DNA from: JAAYUD01 sp041907665
Lineage (GTDB): Bacteria > Bacteroidota > Bacteroidia > Bacteroidales > Bacteroidaceae
Length of the DNA: 64,000 bases
Reading direction: 5' to 3'
NCBI GenBank assembly: GCA_041907665.1
Contig: JAYRGW010000016.1
Span: forward strand, 1 to 64,000
The notes under the pieces are model-generated. The model saw only the letters and a list, made by a program, of their open reading frames with translations, was not told the DNA's origin and ran no database searches. Shown here piece by piece: positions 45,487-54,833 of the stretch. The translations under genes were made by a program, and so were the position numbers. Numbering within the stretch: the first letter of the stretch is position 1; every line of letters begins with the position of its first letter.

Positions 45487-47175
45487 ATGAAAAAGTTTCA
45501 TTTATATATAACTGCGGGCATTATTGCAACCTTCATGCTTACGGGTTGCGAGAGTCCCGATTATGTTAATCCTACAGCAAATCGCTCGGGGATAACGAGT
45601 CTTACTGCATATTTCACTTCGGGTCCTAACACTGGCAAGGAAGCTATCAAATATGATATAAGTAATAGTACGAGCATGACCGATTACGTCATTCCTGTTC
45701 CTTGGTATTATCCTGATGAAAGTGATAATACAACAGAGCAATATATGTCGTCAATGAAGGTTGTTGCTGTTCTTGAAAATAATTGTCTGATCGATCCGCC
45801 TATCACAGTATTGGATTTGACAAAGAAAAATGAATTTACTTACACTGATCCTGATGGTAGTCAGAAGAAGATTACCATATCCGGTCAGATGACCAAGTCG
45901 GATAAATGTGCAATTAAAGCTTTTATTGCTTCTCCCGGTGATTTAACGGGTGTTATTGACGAGGATGCAAAAACAATATCTTTGGTTACAGCGGCCGACT
46001 TATCAGAATGTACCGCAGAGGTGACTTTATCGCCGCATGCTACAATCTCTCCCGATCCTGCTACTGTTCACAATTTTAATGATGGTTTTCAATTTACTGT
46101 AACGGCCGATAATGGAACTGCAACGGCTGTTTATACCGTAAAGAAGCAAATTCCAGCAAAGCTTGCCAGTGGTTATCGTAAGGGCAGTCAGCTAGAAATG
46201 TTTTCTACTGATTTAGAGACGTTGGGTGTAACAAATGCAGATGCTATTCATCCTACATTGGCTTGTATTGGTAGTTATGTTATTCTTGATCTTGGTGACG
46301 GCTCTACTCCACAGTACTTTAAGAAGGCTACCGGAACAAAGGTTGGAACTATAAACCTAGGTTCTGCAGATGCTAAAGGTTGCGTTACAAGTGATGTGGC
46401 CGGTAATATGCTTATAAGTAATTATGCTGTAAGCGGTTCTACCCTAAATATCTATAAAACAAATTCCGTGACTTCAGCTCCTACGTTATTAACCTCTTAC
46501 GCTAATAATTTGGGCGCTGGATTAGGTTCTCGCGTGCATGTTCAAGGAGACCTAAACGGTGATGCTATTATAACGGCTACTGTGGACAATTCTTCTAATT
46601 TTATTCGTTGGATTGTCAAGAATGGTTCTGTCGGTTCTCCCGAGAATGTTTTAATTACCGGTGCTCCTGCTTGGGGTGGTCAGGATGGAAATGCTAAAGT
46701 GGTATCCCGTACTAACAATGTTAGCGATGGTTACTTCTTCAGTTATTATCAAGGTGGAAAGGATATCCTTTATTCTGCCGATTCTGGAAATGCTGCCGTT
46801 GCCAGATTAGCTGCAAATAGTAACGGTGCCGGATGGGGGTATAACAACAATGCCATCGATACTCGCTTATTCAATAATGCGAAATACTTAGCCGTTTATG
46901 AAATGGGTTACTGGCCAGATTGGGGATTGCCAGGTCATTTATATTTATATAGTGCCGATGATCCTTCTACTTTGTCTGGAACTGTTGATGCTAGTTCTTC
47001 CTTAAAATATATGTTTACGGTAAAGGATTACACTTCTACTGGTTATGCATCAGACGGACGTTTTGGAGATGTATTGCTTACTCCTTCTGACGATGGCTAT
47101 TTTATGTACATGTTCTATGTATCTAATACTCACTTGTCGTTTGGTGGTATTCAATTTGATTGTATCGATAAATAA
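45487..47175 (+). CDS. DUF5018-like surface lipoprotein
   Basis: An ATG at 45487 (MKKFHLYITAG) opens a lipoprotein signal peptide ending in LTGC (Cys21); an ATG four codons upstream (45475) is less likely. The N-terminal half (residues about 30-210) carries immunoglobulin-like strands with NKNEFTYTDPDGSQKKITI and the CTAEVTLSPHATISPDPATVHNF segment, the DUF5018 pattern. The C-terminal half has propeller-like blades (DLGDGSTPQYFKKAT, LGSRVHVQGDLNGDAI). Genes of this type follow SusCD pairs as surface glycan-binding proteins. Confidence 0.8.
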   Translation: MKKFHLYITAGIIATFMLTGCESPDYVNPTANRSGITSLTAYFTSGPNTGKEAIKYDISNSTSMTDYVIPVPWYYPDESDNTTEQYMSSMKVVAVLENNCLIDPPITVLDLTKKNEFTYTDPDGSQKKITISGQMTKSDKCAIKAFIASPGDLTGVIDEDAKTISLVTAADLSECTAEVTLSPHATISPDPATVHNFNDGFQFTVTADNGTATAVYTVKKQIPAKLASGYRKGSQLEMFSTDLETLGVTNADAIHPTLACIGSYVILDLGDGSTPQYFKKATGTKVGTINLGSADAKGCVTSDVAGNMLISNYAVSGSTLNIYKTNSVTSAPTLLTSYANNLGAGLGSRVHVQGDLNGDAIITATVDNSSNFIRWIVKNGSVGSPENVLITGAPAWGGQDGNAKVVSRTNNVSDGYFFSYYQGGKDILYSADSGNAAVARLAANSNGAGWGYNNNAIDTRLFNNAKYLAVYEMGYWPDWGLPGHLYLYSADDPSTLSGTVDASSSLKYMFTVKDYTSTGYASDGRFGDVLLTPSDDGYFMYMFYVSNTHLSFGGIQFDCIDK

Positions 47176-47185
47176 AGTTTAGACT

Positions 47186-48250
47186 ATGAAATCAATTAAG
47201 TTATATATCCCGATTTTAGTATCGGCTATTGTATTTGCTTTTTCATTTTCTGCATGTAGCGATGGTATCAGTCACGAAGATACTTTGGCTAATTGGAAAT
47301 GGGATAAGGTTGAGGCTAACCCTGCTATTGTAAAGCAGGGTTGGACCAACGTTGACTCTGTGTTCGGCTCACTACCGGCATACGTCAATGTTTATTTGTC
47401 GCCGGTTAAAGTGACCGATGTTGCTAATGATCATGTTATTGCTTATGTCGCCGTAGCAGATATGAAACGTGCAACGTTTGGTGTACTCGGTAATGTAGGT
47501 TGGAATGATACAGCCCAAGGTTTTTGTAGTACCAAGCTCAATACGCCCACCGAGTTTTATAATAGCAGTAATGCTTTGATCGTTATTAATGGTGGTTTAT
47601 TCTTTGAGTCTAATGGGTTCTATTATTCTCAAAGCTTGATTTACAAAGATGGTAATATGCTCGCTCCAAATCAAAACTATTATTCGGAAGATTGGACCAA
47701 TTTCTGGTATCCTACGATCGGAGCGTTTATTCAGAAACCCGATAAGACGTTCTATACTACGTGGACATACTATGCAAATGATGGTACAGACTATAGTTAT
47801 GATGCTTGTAAAAAGATTGATCTAACTAAACCTGAGACATCTGCTCCTGATGCTACTCATCCTTCAAAAGGAACCGCACTCAATAACACAAATGTGCTGA
47901 ATGGCATTGGCGGAGTTAGTGTGCTGTTGCATAATGGGAACATCATGGATACTTATAAGGATGAGATGCTTGATGTATCTGCGGCTTCTTCTCAACCACG
48001 TACGGCTATCGGTTATGATCCTACAAACAATAAATTGATGTTTTTCGTTTGTGAAGGTCGCCAGATGACAGATGGTGTAGCGGGTCTTACTACTGCTCAG
48101 GTTGCAACGATACTCAAAGCGTTAGGCTGTACAGAGGCTCTCAATCTTGATGGCGGCGGTTCTTCTTGCATGCTTGTAAATGGCAAAGAGACGATCAAAC
48201 CGTCTGATGGTAAAGAGCGCTCGGTACTTGATGGATGCTTTATTAAATAG
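47186..48250 (+). CDS. Phosphodiester glycosidase (NAGPA-type) lipoprotein
   Basis: This 354-residue lipoprotein (Cys24 in FSAC) matches the phosphodiester-glycosidase fold: VVNDHVIAYVAVADMKRATFG-like opening (about 75-90), INGGLFFESNGFYYSQ (about 133-148), RTAIGYDPTNNKLMFFVCEGR (about 272-292), and the conserved NLDGGGSSCMLVNG (about 320-333). In animals the homologous enzyme removes GlcNAc from GlcNAc-1-P-mannose. Here it would act on the cell surface or in the periplasm on a GlcNAc-phosphodiester linkage. The exact substrate is inferred. Confidence 0.85.
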   Translation: MKSIKLYIPILVSAIVFAFSFSACSDGISHEDTLANWKWDKVEANPAIVKQGWTNVDSVFGSLPAYVNVYLSPVKVTDVANDHVIAYVAVADMKRATFGVLGNVGWNDTAQGFCSTKLNTPTEFYNSSNALIVINGGLFFESNGFYYSQSLIYKDGNMLAPNQNYYSEDWTNFWYPTIGAFIQKPDKTFYTTWTYYANDGTDYSYDACKKIDLTKPETSAPDATHPSKGTALNNTNVLNGIGGVSVLLHNGNIMDTYKDEMLDVSAASSQPRTAIGYDPTNNKLMFFVCEGRQMTDGVAGLTTAQVATILKALGCTEALNLDGGGSSCMLVNGKETIKPSDGKERSVLDGCFIK

Positions 48251-48276
48251 ATTCATAACGCTAGTAAAAGATTTTA

Positions 48277-49665
48277 ATGAATCATCTATTTCATAACATA
48301 TTAGTATGGCTTTGTCTTGTGACAGTTTGTTCTTGCAGTAGCGCCAATTCTTCTAACGAAAACAACGGGGGAGGAAATGGCGGCGGAACGACAGTTACGG
48401 CAAAGCCACGCTATATTTGGATTGATGCTGCTGCGAACTTTCCTGAATTTGCCAATAGTAAGGATAACATCCGACGGGATCTTACCAAAGCTAAAGAAGC
48501 CGGATTCACCGATGTAGTAGTCGATGTTCGGCCTACAATGGGTGACGTGCTTTTTCAAAGTTCGTATGTCGATCAGGTTACCAAATTAGATTATTGGGCA
48601 AGCGATGGATCATATAAATTCTTTCAGCGCACGGCAACATGGGATTATTTGCAAGCATTTATAGATATCGGTCATGAATTGGGATTGAAGGTTGATGCTG
48701 CTATCAATACTTTTGTTGGAGGAAATCTTTATCCTTATGGTTTGGGAGAGCAGGGGATGGTCTTTCGCGATGAGGATAAGAAATCGTGGGTTACGACACT
48801 CAATATTCGCAAGGGGCTCACCAATGAAATGGACTTGACAACAACCGATCCGACTGATGCATATTATTATGGTACTAAGTTTTTGAACCCGTGCAATGAT
48901 GAGGTTCAACAGTTCGTGCTCAATTTGATCGGTGATCTTTGTAAATATAATATTGATGCACTATTTCTTGATCGTTGCCGCTTTGATGATTTACAATCTG
49001 ATTTCTCAGATGAAACGAAGCAAAAGTTTTTGAGTTACATCGGCAAATCATCAATAAACTTTCCGGCTGATATTATGGATCCGGGAACAACTTCGGCACC
49101 TTCTTCACAATCTCCCTATTTCAAAGATTGGTTAGCTTTCAGGGCTAAGACAATCTATGATTTTGTAGGCAAGGTTGTTGCCAAAGTGCGTAGCATCAAT
49201 AGCAATATTAAGGTAGGTGCTTATGTGGGTGCTTGGTATTCTACTTACTATCAGGTAGGCGTCAATTGGGCAAGTCCCAATTATAAGGTACAAAGCTTTT
49301 ACCCCCAATGGGCAAATGCCGATTATGCAAAATATGGCTTTGCCAATAAGCTTGATTTCCTTTTGTTGGGAGCATACGCATCGACAGATGCGGTATATGG
49401 AACTACCGAATGGACAATGCAAGGCTTTTGTAAGTTGGCAAAAGATATATTGAAAGGAGATGTCAAATTTGCCGGTGGTCCAGATGTGGGTAATGCCACA
49501 GGGTTTGAGAAAGGCGGACAAGAAACTGCTGTGACTAACAGTGTTGATGCTTGCATTAACGCCGGTGATGGTTATTTCGTTTTCGATATGGTTCACGTGC
49601 GCCAATTTAATTATTGGAATGCACTTAAAATAGGTATTGATAAATATTTGAATTCAATTAAATAA
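48277..49665 (+). CDS. GHL10-type glycoside hydrolase-like lipoprotein
   Basis: This 462-residue lipoprotein (Cys19 in CSCSSAN, then a Gly/Asn-rich linker) has a TIM-barrel hydrolase domain with RYIWIDAAANFPEF at about 47, RRDLTKAKEAGFTDVVVDVRPT at about 67, GLKVDAAINTFVGG at about 141, and the Asp-bearing strand NIDALFLDRCRFDD at about 226, the pattern of the GHL10/PF02638 (YngK-like) family. The RC(R/D) region suggests a catalytic Asp. Its glycan is not known. It sits between the phosphodiester glycosidase and the epimerase in the PUL. Confidence 0.85.
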   Translation: MNHLFHNILVWLCLVTVCSCSSANSSNENNGGGNGGGTTVTAKPRYIWIDAAANFPEFANSKDNIRRDLTKAKEAGFTDVVVDVRPTMGDVLFQSSYVDQVTKLDYWASDGSYKFFQRTATWDYLQAFIDIGHELGLKVDAAINTFVGGNLYPYGLGEQGMVFRDEDKKSWVTTLNIRKGLTNEMDLTTTDPTDAYYYGTKFLNPCNDEVQQFVLNLIGDLCKYNIDALFLDRCRFDDLQSDFSDETKQKFLSYIGKSSINFPADIMDPGTTSAPSSQSPYFKDWLAFRAKTIYDFVGKVVAKVRSINSNIKVGAYVGAWYSTYYQVGVNWASPNYKVQSFYPQWANADYAKYGFANKLDFLLLGAYASTDAVYGTTEWTMQGFCKLAKDILKGDVKFAGGPDVGNATGFEKGGQETAVTNSVDACINAGDGYFVFDMVHVRQFNYWNALKIGIDKYLNSIK

Positions 49666-49673
49666 TATTAAAG

Positions 49674-50858
49674 ATGGATAAGGTAAAGTATTTACAGAAT
49701 TGGTCGGAGTCATATAAAAAGGACTTAACAGGAAACATTATGCCTTTCTGGATGCAACATGGGTTAGACAGAGTCAATGGCGGTGTTTATACTTGTTTAG
49801 ACCGTGACGGTTCTTTGATGGATTCGACCAAATCTGTTTGGTTTCAAGGACGTTTTGCCTTCGTATGCTCGTATGCTTACAATAATGTTGAGCATAATGA
49901 AGACTGGTTGAGAGCTGCCAAAAGTACTATTGATTTTATCGAAGCTCATTGTTTCGATAAAGACGATCATATGTTCTTTTCGGTTACGGCAGAAGGTACT
50001 CCTCTTCGTAAACGTCGTTATGTTTTTTCTGAGACATTTGCAGCTATTGCAATGTCGGAGTATGCATTGGCAACAGGCGATAGCTCTTATGCCGAAAAAG
50101 CGTTGAAAGTATTTAAAGATACACTTCGTTTTCTCAATACGCCGGGTTTTCTTGAACCTAAGTTTACCGATGCTGTCAACTTGCAGAGCCACTCTATTGT
50201 GATGATTTTGATCAATGTCGGTTCTCGCCTACGCACGGTAGTCGACGATCCCACTATTACCCAACAAATAGATGAGTCAATAGATAAACTACGTAAGTAT
50301 TTTATGCATCCGGAGTTTAAGGCATTGCTCGAGAGCGTTGGCCCTAATGGCGAGTTTGTAGATACGAATATGACTCGTACTATAAATCCCGGGCATTGTA
50401 TCGAAACTGCTTGGTTTCTTATGGAAGAATCACGTAATCGCAATTGGGATAAGAAAATGCTCGATACGGCGCTTACAATATTCAACTGGTCTTGGGACTG
50501 GGGTTGGGATAAGCAGTATGGCGGTATCATAAATTTCCGCGACTGTAAGAATCTTCCTCCTCAGGATTATTCGCAAGACATGAAATTCTGGTGGCCGCAA
50601 TGCGAAGCGATTATCGCATCGCTCTATGCTTATTTAGCTACCGGTGATGATGAGTATTTGTATCGTCACAAGGTTATTAGTGAGTGGACGTATGCTCATT
50701 TCCCCGATGCCGAATTTGGCGAATGGTATGGCTATTTGCATCGTGACGGTACCGTAGCACAAGCTGCCAAGGGAAATCTATATAAAGGACCTTTCCATAT
50801 TCCTCGTATGATGACTAAGTCGTATGCACTTTGCCAAGACATACTGAAGACCTTATAA
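49674..50858 (+). CDS. AGE-family N-acylglucosamine 2-epimerase
   Basis: This 394-residue cytoplasmic enzyme (no signal) has the alpha6/alpha6-barrel pattern of the AGE family: GVYTCLDRDGSLMDSTKSVWFQGRFAF (about 35-62), the conserved His in NPGHCIETAWFL (about 240-251), WWPQCEA (about 303-309) and the second conserved His in KGPFHIPRMM (about 375-384). It would interconvert GlcNAc and ManNAc, or a similar pair at C2; disaccharide 2-epimerases belong to the same fold. As the only cytoplasmic gene of the PUL it suggests that the released sugar is channelled onward inside the cell. Confidence 0.9.
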   Translation: MDKVKYLQNWSESYKKDLTGNIMPFWMQHGLDRVNGGVYTCLDRDGSLMDSTKSVWFQGRFAFVCSYAYNNVEHNEDWLRAAKSTIDFIEAHCFDKDDHMFFSVTAEGTPLRKRRYVFSETFAAIAMSEYALATGDSSYAEKALKVFKDTLRFLNTPGFLEPKFTDAVNLQSHSIVMILINVGSRLRTVVDDPTITQQIDESIDKLRKYFMHPEFKALLESVGPNGEFVDTNMTRTINPGHCIETAWFLMEESRNRNWDKKMLDTALTIFNWSWDWGWDKQYGGIINFRDCKNLPPQDYSQDMKFWWPQCEAIIASLYAYLATGDDEYLYRHKVISEWTYAHFPDAEFGEWYGYLHRDGTVAQAAKGNLYKGPFHIPRMMTKSYALCQDILKTL

Positions 50859-50881
50859 TATTTTTATAGATATAATCTCTG

Positions 50882-50916
50882 CGCTGTATCGATACTTTTT
50901 CGATACAGCGTTTTTT
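50882..50916 (+). terminator. PUL rho-independent terminator
   Basis: CGCTGTATCGA (50882-50892) pairs exactly with TCGATACAGCG (50900-50910) around a 7-base loop, followed by TTTTTT. Confidence 0.88.
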
Positions 50917-51005
50917 CTTTATATGTGGCAATTGTTTTGCAATGTGTTTATTGTGTAGGAACTGCCATATCCAAAAAAGATAAGTGCGCTCTATTGTTTA
51001 TGTAC

Positions 51006-51093
51006 TTATGTATCTTGCGACTCACGCTCGTGAGTCGCAAGTTTCGTCCTTATGTTTTTTCCGACTCACGGGCGTGAGTCGCAAGATACATAA
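51006..51093. repeat. Nested REP-like palindrome
   Basis: A perfect 21-bp inverted repeat (51006-51026 with 51073-51093) encloses two smaller hairpins: a 13-bp stem with a 2-base loop (51014-51026 with 51029-51041) and an 8-bp stem (51063-51070 with 51073-51080). The repeated core is GACTCACG/CGTGAGTC. Confidence 0.85.
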
Positions 51094-51278
51094 TGAAGAA
51101 AAATTGTTTTCGTCCCTTCTTACTACCAAAAACGTTTAAGTGAAGTAGATTCTGTGTACTTATTTCCTTTATTTGTTGTTGATGCTATAGCTCCAAAAAA
51201 GGTGTATTTTGTAATAGTTTAGTGATGATGTAACCAAAATAAATTAGACAAGAGTATGAAGAAATACAAAATAATTTC

Positions 51279-51286
51279 TAATTTTG
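51279..51286 (+). promoter_or_regulatory. -7 box for the tricorn-like protease gene
   Basis: TAATTTTG fits TAnnTTTG and lies about 70 bases before the ATG at 51357. Confidence 0.55.
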
Positions 51287-51356
51287 TGTGCTATAAATCT
51301 GAAAATGAATAATAAACCAATTCTTTTGCAACTAAGATTAAAATCAAAATAATAGC

Positions 51357-54300
51357 ATGAGGAAATTTCTATTCACTTTAGTCGTAATGTGTAGCTTCAC
51401 ATTACTATGTTTTGCACAGGATTCACCACTTTGGTTGCGTCACTGTGCTATTTCGCCCGATGGAGCTGAAATAGCTTTCTGTTATAAGGGCGATATTTAT
51501 ATTATTCCTTCTACTGGAGGGAAGGCTCGGCAGCTCACGTCCAACCCTGCGTACGATACTGCGCCGGTGTGGAGTCCCGATGGTAAAACCATTGCTTTTG
51601 CTTCCGATCGATATGGCAGTTTAGATGTTTTTGTTGTCAGTAGCAACGGTGGTGAGCCTAAGCGTCTGACTACATTTACTCGAGGCGAGATTCCGTTGGC
51701 TTTTAAAAATAATACGGAGTTGTTATTTAATGCTAACGAGAGACCTTCTACAGAGAGTATGCAATTTCCTTCGGGGCAATTTTTTCAAGTGTATTCTATT
51801 AATATCAATGGTGGTCGTCCTCAAATGGTTACATCCATGCCAATGGAAGATTTATCTATTAGTAAAGACGGTCAGACATGGTTGTTTCAAGATAAAAAAG
51901 GATACGAAGATTCGTTCCGCAAGCATCACACATCGTCTATTACTCGTGATATATGGTCTTATATCCCTGCAACTGGGAAATATCAGAAACTGACATCATT
52001 TAAGGGCGAAGATCGTAACCCCGTATGGTGTTCGGATCAACAATCGTTTTATTATTTGAGCGAGCAAAACGGTTCGTTTAATATCTATAAGAGAGGGTTG
52101 AATGATGAAAATGCTGTTCAACTTACTCATTTCAATACTAATCCAGTGCGTTATTTAAGCGCAAGTTCTGATGGCTTGATGTGTTTTAGTTATGATGGCG
52201 AACTCTATACGATGCGCGAAGGGGCACAACCACAAAAGCTAAATGTGCAGATTGTTGCCGATAATGATGAAAAGGATGTAATCAAGCAAATAAAGTCATC
52301 AGGAGCTACCGATATGGCTGTTTCTCCAACGGGAAAAGAAGTCGCTTTCATACTTAGAGGCGATGTTTATGTCACATCGGTAGACTATAAAACGACCAAA
52401 CAAATAACAGACACTCCATATCAAGAGCGTAATATTGATTTCTCTCCTGACGGACGAAGTCTTGTATATTCTTCCGAGGTTGATGGATTGTGGCAGGTAT
52501 ATCAGGCTAGCATCATCAATAAAGATGAAAAACAATTTTGCTATGCTACGCAGCTGAAGAAAGAAAATCTGACCAATTCGGATAAAACATCTTTTCAACC
52601 ATTGTATAGTCCCGACGGCAAAGAAGTTGCTTTTCTGGAGAATCGGACGACTATACGTGTCGTAAATTTGAAAAGTAAGCAAGTGCGTACGGTAATGGAT
52701 GGCAAGTTCGAATATTCTTATTCCGACGGTGACCAATCATACGTGTGGAGTCCCGATAGCCGTTGGATTCTGACCGATTATATAGGCGTCGGCGGATGGA
52801 ACAATAGAGACATTGCTTTAGTGAAAGCTGATGGCAGTGGCGAAATACACGATTTGACAGAAAGCGGCTATTCTGATGTAAATCCCAAATGGGTTTTGGG
52901 CGGTAAAGCCATGATATGGCAGAGCGATCGTGCGGGTTATCGTAGTCATGGAAGTTGGGGATCTGAGAGTGATGAATACATCATGTTCTTTGATGTTGAT
53001 GCTTACGATCGTTTTATGATGAGCAAAGAAGATTTGGCACTACTCGAAGAGCAAGAAAAAGCTGATAAAGATAAGAAAGACAAAGAGGCATCTGCCAAAA
53101 AGGATGATAAGAAAAAGAAAGCTGATAAAGACAAAAAGGACGATAAGGAAGCAGTGAAACCTCTTGTGTTCGATTTGGAAAACTGCAAAGATCGTATTGT
53201 AAGGCTTACCAGTAATTCTTCTTTCCTTGGCGATGCTGTATTGACGCCCAAAGGCGATAAGCTATATTATATTACATCTTTTGAAGATGACGGTGATCTT
53301 TGGATGCATGATTTGAAAGAAGACGAGACAAAAATCGTTCAGAAGGGAGTCGGTTACGGGCAATTGCTGACCGATAAAGATGGGAAGAATATCTATATGA
53401 TGGGCAAAGGTAGTATGAAGAAAATAGATGTTGACGGTAATAAAGTAAAGAATATCGAATTTGAGGCATTCTTCAATTATCGTCCCATTCAAGAGCGTAC
53501 GTATATCTTCAATCATATATGGAAACAGGTGAAAGAAAAGTTCTATGATCCTACTATTCGTGGCATCGATTGGGACGGATATCATAAATCATACGCGCGT
53601 TTCTTGCCCTACATCAACAATAATTATGACTTTCAGGATATGTTGAGTGAGTTCCTTGGTGAACTGAATGGCTCGCATACCGGTGCGCGCTATTATAGTC
53701 CGGGAGCTACGTTGAACGACGCTTCGCTTGGAATGTTCTATGATGATACTTATACGGGAGAAGGGTTGAAAGTGAAGGAAATTATTTCGAAAAGTCCGTT
53801 GACGCTGAAGAAGAATGACGTGAAAGCAGGATGCATACTTATGAAAATAGATGGTATGCCTATTCTGAAAGGGATGGACTATTATCCTCTGCTCGAAGGC
53901 AAGACGGGTAAGAAAGTGTTACTTTCGTTCTACAATCCTGAGGGTGGAAAAAACATTGATGTTACGATAAAGGCTATCAGTCTGGGCGCAGAAAACGAAT
54001 TGCTTTATCAACGTTGGGTAGAACGCAATCGTAAAATGGTGGATGAACTCTCTGGCGGCAAACTTGGATATATTCATATTAAAGCGATGGATAGTTCTAG
54101 CTTCAGAACTTTGTATAGCGAATTGCTTGGCAAATATCGTAACAAGGAAGCGATTATAATAGATACCCGTCACAACGGAGGCGGTTGGTTGCATGATGAT
54201 GTATGCACATTGTTGAGTGGCAAGGAATATGTTCGCTATACACCTCGTGGGCAGTATGTCGGTAGCGATCCTTATAATAAGTGGACTAAACCCTCTTGTA

Positions 54301-54614
54301 TGCTGATATGCGAAGATAATTACAGCAACGCCCATGGTACACCGTGGCTCTATAAAGAACTGAAGATCGGAAAACTGATTGGTGCACCAGTTCCCGGCAC
54401 TATGACAGCTGTTTGGTGGGAATCACAGATTGATCCTACGATGGTATTCGGTATTCCAGAAGTCGGTTCAATGGATAATCGGGGACATTATTTGGAGAAT
54501 CAAGAATTAGAACCCGATATCTTGGTGTATGATGATCCTGCTGACTTCCAAAAGGGTAAAGATGCTCAAATTGAAGCAGCTGTAAAAGAGATGCTTCGAG
54601 AAATATCGAAATAG
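51357..54614 (+). CDS. Tricorn-like S41 protease with beta-propellers
   Basis: This 1085-residue protein has a signal peptide (to about residue 21, CFAQ). WD/PD40 beta-propeller repeats fill about 25-560 (ISPDGAEIAFCYKGDIY, WSPDGKTIAFASDRYG, SPDGRSLVYSSEVDG). A Lys/Asp-rich linker sits at about 562-600. A C1-like domain, a PDZ domain (about 775-870: LKVKEIISKSPLTLKKNDVKAGCILMKIDG) and a C-terminal S41 catalytic domain follow, with IIDTRHNGGGW and DNYSNAHGTPW carrying the nucleophile Ser. This is the layout of tricorn protease homologues. It trims peptides, probably in the periplasm. Confidence 0.92.
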   Translation: MRKFLFTLVVMCSFTLLCFAQDSPLWLRHCAISPDGAEIAFCYKGDIYIIPSTGGKARQLTSNPAYDTAPVWSPDGKTIAFASDRYGSLDVFVVSSNGGEPKRLTTFTRGEIPLAFKNNTELLFNANERPSTESMQFPSGQFFQVYSININGGRPQMVTSMPMEDLSISKDGQTWLFQDKKGYEDSFRKHHTSSITRDIWSYIPATGKYQKLTSFKGEDRNPVWCSDQQSFYYLSEQNGSFNIYKRGLNDENAVQLTHFNTNPVRYLSASSDGLMCFSYDGELYTMREGAQPQKLNVQIVADNDEKDVIKQIKSSGATDMAVSPTGKEVAFILRGDVYVTSVDYKTTKQITDTPYQERNIDFSPDGRSLVYSSEVDGLWQVYQASIINKDEKQFCYATQLKKENLTNSDKTSFQPLYSPDGKEVAFLENRTTIRVVNLKSKQVRTVMDGKFEYSYSDGDQSYVWSPDSRWILTDYIGVGGWNNRDIALVKADGSGEIHDLTESGYSDVNPKWVLGGKAMIWQSDRAGYRSHGSWGSESDEYIMFFDVDAYDRFMMSKEDLALLEEQEKADKDKKDKEASAKKDDKKKKADKDKKDDKEAVKPLVFDLENCKDRIVRLTSNSSFLGDAVLTPKGDKLYYITSFEDDGDLWMHDLKEDETKIVQKGVGYGQLLTDKDGKNIYMMGKGSMKKIDVDGNKVKNIEFEAFFNYRPIQERTYIFNHIWKQVKEKFYDPTIRGIDWDGYHKSYARFLPYINNNYDFQDMLSEFLGELNGSHTGARYYSPGATLNDASLGMFYDDTYTGEGLKVKEIISKSPLTLKKNDVKAGCILMKIDGMPILKGMDYYPLLEGKTGKKVLLSFYNPEGGKNIDVTIKAISLGAENELLYQRWVERNRKMVDELSGGKLGYIHIKAMDSSSFRTLYSELLGKYRNKEAIIIDTRHNGGGWLHDDVCTLLSGKEYVRYTPRGQYVGSDPYNKWTKPSCMLICEDNYSNAHGTPWLYKELKIGKLIGAPVPGTMTAVWWESQIDPTMVFGIPEVGSMDNRGHYLENQELEPDILVYDDPADFQKGKDAQIEAAVKEMLREISK

Positions 54615-54633
54615 CATAAGATAAAGATCTATT

Positions 54634-54666
54634 ATCCCTGTGAAGACACACGTCTTGCACAGGGAT
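54634..54666 (+). terminator. Terminator after the tricorn-like gene
   Basis: ATCCCTGTG (54634-54642) pairs with CACAGGGAT (54658-54666), with an inner AAGAC/GTCTT pairing, followed by seven T. Confidence 0.85.
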
Positions 54667-54797
54667 TTTTTTATCTATTGATGAATATGCTCAACCTTTT
54701 TTAATTAACGTAATACTATGAATTTTTGTTGTAAGGCTTTAATATAAAGTAGGAGTTAAAAAATGGTTTTTTGTAATATTCGGTCGGACAATAATGC

Positions 54798-54805
54798 TAT
54801 CTTTG
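54798..54805 (+). promoter_or_regulatory. -7 box for the esterase gene
   Basis: TATCTTTG fits TAnnTTTG. It lies 28 bases before the ATG at 54834; a TTG near 54771 is 24 bases upstream, longer than usual. Confidence 0.55.
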
Positions 54806-54833
54806 CAGTGTTCTATTACAAATCAAAAATATT

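Larger units (their letters stand above)
50859..51356. other. Intergenic region with terminator, palindromic repeat and promoter
   Basis: This 498-base gap holds the PUL terminator (50882-50916), a nested palindrome (51006-51093) and a -7 box for the following protease gene (TAATTTTG, 51279-51286). Confidence 0.7.
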
